A stretch of DNA of 16,550 nt from Candidatus Dormiibacterota bacterium. Its GTDB lineage: Bacteria > Chloroflexota > Dormibacteria > Aeolococcales > Aeolococcaceae. Every line of letters starts with the position of its first letter. Position 1 is the first letter of the stretch. The position numbers and the translations under genes are program-made. This document shows positions 14,168-16,550 of this stretch, piece by piece. A model generated the notes under the pieces. That model searched no databases. It was given only the letters and a program-made list of their open reading frames with translations, and had not been told where the DNA came from. The stretch is taken from contig JAFALX010000186.1 in the NCBI GenBank assembly GCA_019234035.1, positions 1 to 16,550 on the forward strand, given 5' to 3'.

Positions 14168-14224
14168 TTCACCCCAACGGGGGATACCGCGTTCAGAGCT
14201 TGAATAGTGGGGCGCGCGGCCGCG

Positions 14225-16132
14225 TCAACGGGTGGCGTCGCCGTGGCCGGCGGCGGGGCCGTCCTCGTCCGTCGGGATGCGGAACGGCACGCGCGCCACG
14301 ATCACGTCGTCGCGATACCGCAACGCGTGCCCGAGGACGAGGTCGAGGTGGTTGTGCAGCAGCGTGTAGCGCGCGCGATCGGGGATCGCCACGGGGATGA
14401 GCAGCACGATCTGGCACGGCGAGCGTCGATGGAGCTCGTCGATGAACGCGACGATCGGGTCGGCGATCGACGCGTACTCGGTGTGCAGCACGCGGAGTGG
14501 CACGCCCGGGTTCCACCGCTTCCAGAGCGCCATGATCTCCTCGTCGCTGTCGGCGCTCGGCTGGTCGCCGCTCTCCAGCGCGATGTGCACCGCGTACACC
14601 TCGTCGCTGATGGAGATGGCCTCCGAGATCGCGTGCTCGGTCAGGCGCGAGATGTTGATGACGGGGACGACCACCTTCGTGTGGCGCTTGCGCGGCGGCG
14701 ATGGCACCTGGTCCAGCGCGAGGACCCTGCTGACACGATCGTAGTAGCGGTGGATGCGCGTGAACAGGAAGATGAACGACGGAATCGCGATGGCGACGAC
14801 CCACGCACCCTCGGTGAACTTCGTGATGAGCAGCACCATCGTCGCCACCGCGGTCGCGGTTGCACCGACGGCGTTGATCGTTGCGCGGCGTTCCCAGCCA
14901 CGCGGCCGCGTTCGCCACCAGTGCACGACAAGGCCGCTCTGCGACAGCGTGAATGCTGTGAAGACACCGACCGCGAACAGCGGGATGAGCCGGTTGGTGT
15001 TGCCGTTGACCGCGATGAGCAGCGCCGCTGCGAGCACGGCGAGCGTGAGGATCCCGTAGGAGAACACCTGCCGGTCGTCGCGCAGCCCGAAGAGATGCGG
15101 CAGGTAGTGATCGCGCGCGAGCAGGCTCGCCAGGATGGGCAGGCCGCCGAACGAGGTGTTCGCCGCCAGCGCGAGCACGATCGTGACGGTGAGCGACACG
15201 ATGTAATACGCCCAGCTGCGGCCGACCGAGAGCGTCATGATCTGGCTCAGAACGGTCTCGTTCGCAGTCGGGCCGACGTGATATCTCGATGCGAGCACGG
15301 CGAGACCGAGCAGCATGGCCGCGAGGATCACGCCGAGCAGCAGCTCCGTCTGCTTGGCGCGCTGCACACGTGGCGGACGGAACAGCGGCACGCCGTTGGC
15401 GATCGCCTCGACGCCGGTGAGTGAGGTGAGCCCCGCGGCGAACGCCTTCAGCACCAGCACGCCGCCGATCGTCTCCGTCGGGTGCGCGAGCACGAGCGAG
15501 CGGTCGAGGTGGGTCGCGGTGCTGCCCAGTGGATGCACGAGGCCCGTCGCGATGATCGCCAGCAGCCCGACGATGAACACGAGGGTCGGCAGCAGAAACG
15601 CGCGAGCCGAGTCGGCGAGGCCGCGCAGGTTGAGGGCGGTGATCACGACGAGGATGGCGAGGCAGATCGGCAGAGTCGCGCCGCTGAGCGCGGGAAACGC
15701 CGAGGTCAGCGCGCCCACGCCGGCCGCGATCGACACCGCGACCGTCAGCGTGTAGTCGACGGTGAGTGCCGCGGCCGCGAGCAGGCTGACCCGTGCACCG
15801 AGGTTGGCGCGCGACACCGCGTACGCGCCGCCGCCCTCGGGATAGGCGTCGATCAGCTGCCGGTAGGAGATGACCAGGATCACCAGCAGCGCGACGATGC
15901 CGATCGTGATCGGCAGCACCAGACCCAGCGCGGCGCTGCCGGCGAACGCGAGGACGACCAGGATGGCCTCGGGGCCGTAGGCGACCGAGGTCAGCGCGTC
16001 GAGCGACAGCGCGGAGAGCCCCTGCACCGGGGTGATCTGCTCGCTCGTCACCTCGGCAGCGCGGAGCGGCCGGCCCACCACCCAGCGGTAGACGGAGGCC
16101 ACGAGGCTGCCGTCGCGGTGGCCGTCCGACAC
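14225..16132 (-). CDS. APC-superfamily transporter, KimA/YdaO-like
   Basis: Predicted inner-membrane secondary transporter of 635 residues. The N-terminal two thirds hold about twelve hydrophobic helices. The APC first-helix region reads LSALSLDALTSVAYGPEAILVVL, then come SYRQLIDAYPEGGGAYAVSRANLG and LTSLTGVEAIANGVPLF. The last 190 or so residues are cytoplasmic (KRHTKVVVPVINISRLTEHAISEAISISDEVYAVHIAL... IVAFIDELHRRSPCQIVLLIPVAIP), a USP-like alpha/beta pattern. This layout matches KimA-type potassium or amino-acid transporters; the substrate is not certain. GTG 16132 is chosen because TACAGT ends exactly 7 bases before it. The open frame continues to 16255, but that would overlap the divergent ATPase gene and adds only low-quality sequence. 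Confidence 0.88.
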   Translation of the reverse strand: MSDGHRDGSLVASVYRWVVGRPLRAAEVTSEQITPVQGLSALSLDALTSVAYGPEAILVVLAFAGSAALGLVLPITIGIVALLVILVISYRQLIDAYPEGGGAYAVSRANLGARVSLLAAAALTVDYTLTVAVSIAAGVGALTSAFPALSGATLPICLAILVVITALNLRGLADSARAFLLPTLVFIVGLLAIIATGLVHPLGSTATHLDRSLVLAHPTETIGGVLVLKAFAAGLTSLTGVEAIANGVPLFRPPRVQRAKQTELLLGVILAAMLLGLAVLASRYHVGPTANETVLSQIMTLSVGRSWAYYIVSLTVTIVLALAANTSFGGLPILASLLARDHYLPHLFGLRDDRQVFSYGILTLAVLAAALLIAVNGNTNRLIPLFAVGVFTAFTLSQSGLVVHWWRTRPRGWERRATINAVGATATAVATMVLLITKFTEGAWVVAIAIPSFIFLFTRIHRYYDRVSRVLALDQVPSPPRKRHTKVVVPVINISRLTEHAISEAISISDEVYAVHIALESGDQPSADSDEEIMALWKRWNPGVPLRVLHTEYASIADPIVAFIDELHRRSPCQIVLLIPVAIPDRARYTLLHNHLDLVLGHALRYRDDVIVARVPFRIPTDEDGPAAGHGDATR

Positions 16133-16139
16133 GCCGTGC

Positions 16140-16145
16140 ACTGTA
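16140..16145 (-). promoter_or_regulatory. candidate -10 element of the APC transporter (leaderless)
   Basis: TACAGT on the minus strand ends 7 bases before GTG 16132, the same geometry as ppa. It lies in the 70-base spacer shared with the divergent ATPase gene and decides the transporter start. Confidence 0.55.
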
Positions 16146-16202
16146 CGGCGTGTCCCCGGGGCTGCCTTGACCACGCTGTGGGCGTGCGTGCACGCTGCAC
16201 TC

Positions 16203-16550
16203 GTGGAGCCCGCCGCCGCGACCACTCCCGCCAGCGTCGACGACGTCGTCGCCATGCTGCGCGCGCACGACTACCTCGCCTCCCGCCACCTCGCCACGTC
16301 GATCCTCGTTGCCCTGCGCATCGGCAAGCCGCTGTTCCTCGAGGGCGAGGCCGGCGTCGGCAAGACCGAGGCGGCCCGAGCTCTCGCGCAGGCCCTCGGC
16401 GCGCGGCTGATCCGCCTACAGTGCTACGAGGGCATCGACCTCGCCCATGCCGCATACGAGTGGAACTACGCGCGGCAGCTGTTGCACATCCGCGTGCTCG
16501 GTGAGGACGAGGATCGCGCGCGTCTCGAGAAGGACCTGTTCGGCCCCGAA
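16203..16550 (+). CDS. MoxR-family AAA+ ATPase, N-terminal part (cut by window end)
   Basis: The first 116 codons of a cytoplasmic AAA+ chaperone-like ATPase; no stop is reached. Translation from GTG 16203 gives a helical lead, then KPLFLEGEAGVGKTEAARALA with Walker A GEAGVGKT at 48-55, followed by LIRLQCYEGID (69-79) and YEWNYARQLLHIR (85-97). The QCYEG and YEWNY elements are typical of the MoxR/CoxD branch, whose members act with VWA-domain proteins in metal-enzyme or complex maturation. A von Willebrand A-domain gene would be expected just downstream, outside the window. GTG 16203 is the likely start; ATG 16254 is in frame but would remove part of the first helix. No Shine-Dalgarno or good -10 was seen; TTGACC (16167-16172) is a possible -35. 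Confidence 0.88.
   Translation, partial: MEPAAATTPASVDDVVAMLRAHDYLASRHLATSILVALRIGKPLFLEGEAGVGKTEAARALAQALGARLIRLQCYEGIDLAHAAYEWNYARQLLHIRVLGEDEDRARLEKDLFGPE

Noticed and set aside
14170..14190. CCCC-AACG-GGGG hairpin as terminator of the APC gene
   Set aside because: The stem is only 4 base pairs and the following sequence is only weakly T-rich, so it cannot be supported as a terminator.
16133..16255. Extended N-terminus of the APC transporter to ATG 16255
   Set aside because: The extension overlaps the divergent MoxR gene, has no family features, and lies upstream of a -10 box placed exactly 7 bases before GTG 16132.
14193..16289. 698-codon minus-strand open frame
   Set aside because: It is out of frame with the APC transporter, which has helices and family motifs, and its translation is Arg/Ala-rich noise.
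1..16550. tRNA, rRNA, CRISPR, transposase, att sites or replication origin
   Set aside because: Spacers are all under 200 bases and none shows cloverleaf, spaced-repeat, transposase or iteron features by eye.

Overview
The window is high-GC DNA (most 60-base lines are two-thirds to four-fifths G+C) with close-packed genes, many GTG starts and ATGA/GTGA stop-start overlaps. Gene content (ROK regulator next to a CUT2-type sugar ABC transporter, a DUF6461-like gene, GCS2-type ligase, MoxR ATPase, lipoproteins with Ser/Gly-rich linkers) points to an actinobacterium or a close high-GC relative such as Thermoleophilia or Dormibacterota. The exact lineage cannot be fixed from the sequence. No rRNA, tRNA, CRISPR array, insertion sequence or replication origin was seen.

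Layout. (1) Positions 1-2766, minus strand: a four-gene run proC, small conserved protein, GCS2-family carboxylate-amine ligase, and a DUF6461-like gene that leaves the window and is broken by a frameshift near 180. (2) 2861-4693, plus strand: a class I methyltransferase with a His-rich C-terminal region, then a site-2 (M50) membrane protease. (3) 4777-5348, plus strand: an odd patch where a short, apparently truncated N-terminal membrane-protein sequence is joined by a GTGA overlap to a small three-helix membrane protein; G+C drops sharply inside it. (4) 8590-5403, minus strand: a tight five-gene unit of Cys-rich small protein, pyrF, HDAC-like deacetylase, SH3-type lipoprotein and YjbQ. (5) 8650-9177, plus strand: inorganic pyrophosphatase, whose 3' end overlaps the convergent permease gene. 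(6) 14114-9142, minus strand: a ROK repressor, a xylose-type sugar-binding lipoprotein, a single-domain ABC ATPase and a BPD_transp_2 permease, forming a sugar-uptake locus with its likely local regulator. (7) 16132-14225, minus strand: an APC/KimA-like transporter with a cytoplasmic C-terminal domain, and divergently at 16203 the start of a MoxR-type AAA+ ATPase that runs off the window.

A theme across the window is leaderless transcription. At least five genes (proC, the methyltransferase, the 4777 ORF, ppa, the APC transporter) have a TANNNT -10-like hexamer ending 7-9 bases before the start codon and no Shine-Dalgarno sequence, whereas the sugar-binding protein and yjbQ have strong Shine-Dalgarno sites. 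This pattern settles several start codons, most clearly GTG 16132 for the APC transporter.

The window is mostly ordinary metabolism and transport. The best leads are the chimeric 4777-5348 patch, the frameshifted DUF6461-like gene, the conserved unknown small genes, and the regulatory DNA of the sugar locus. I see no convincing new defence or mobile system.
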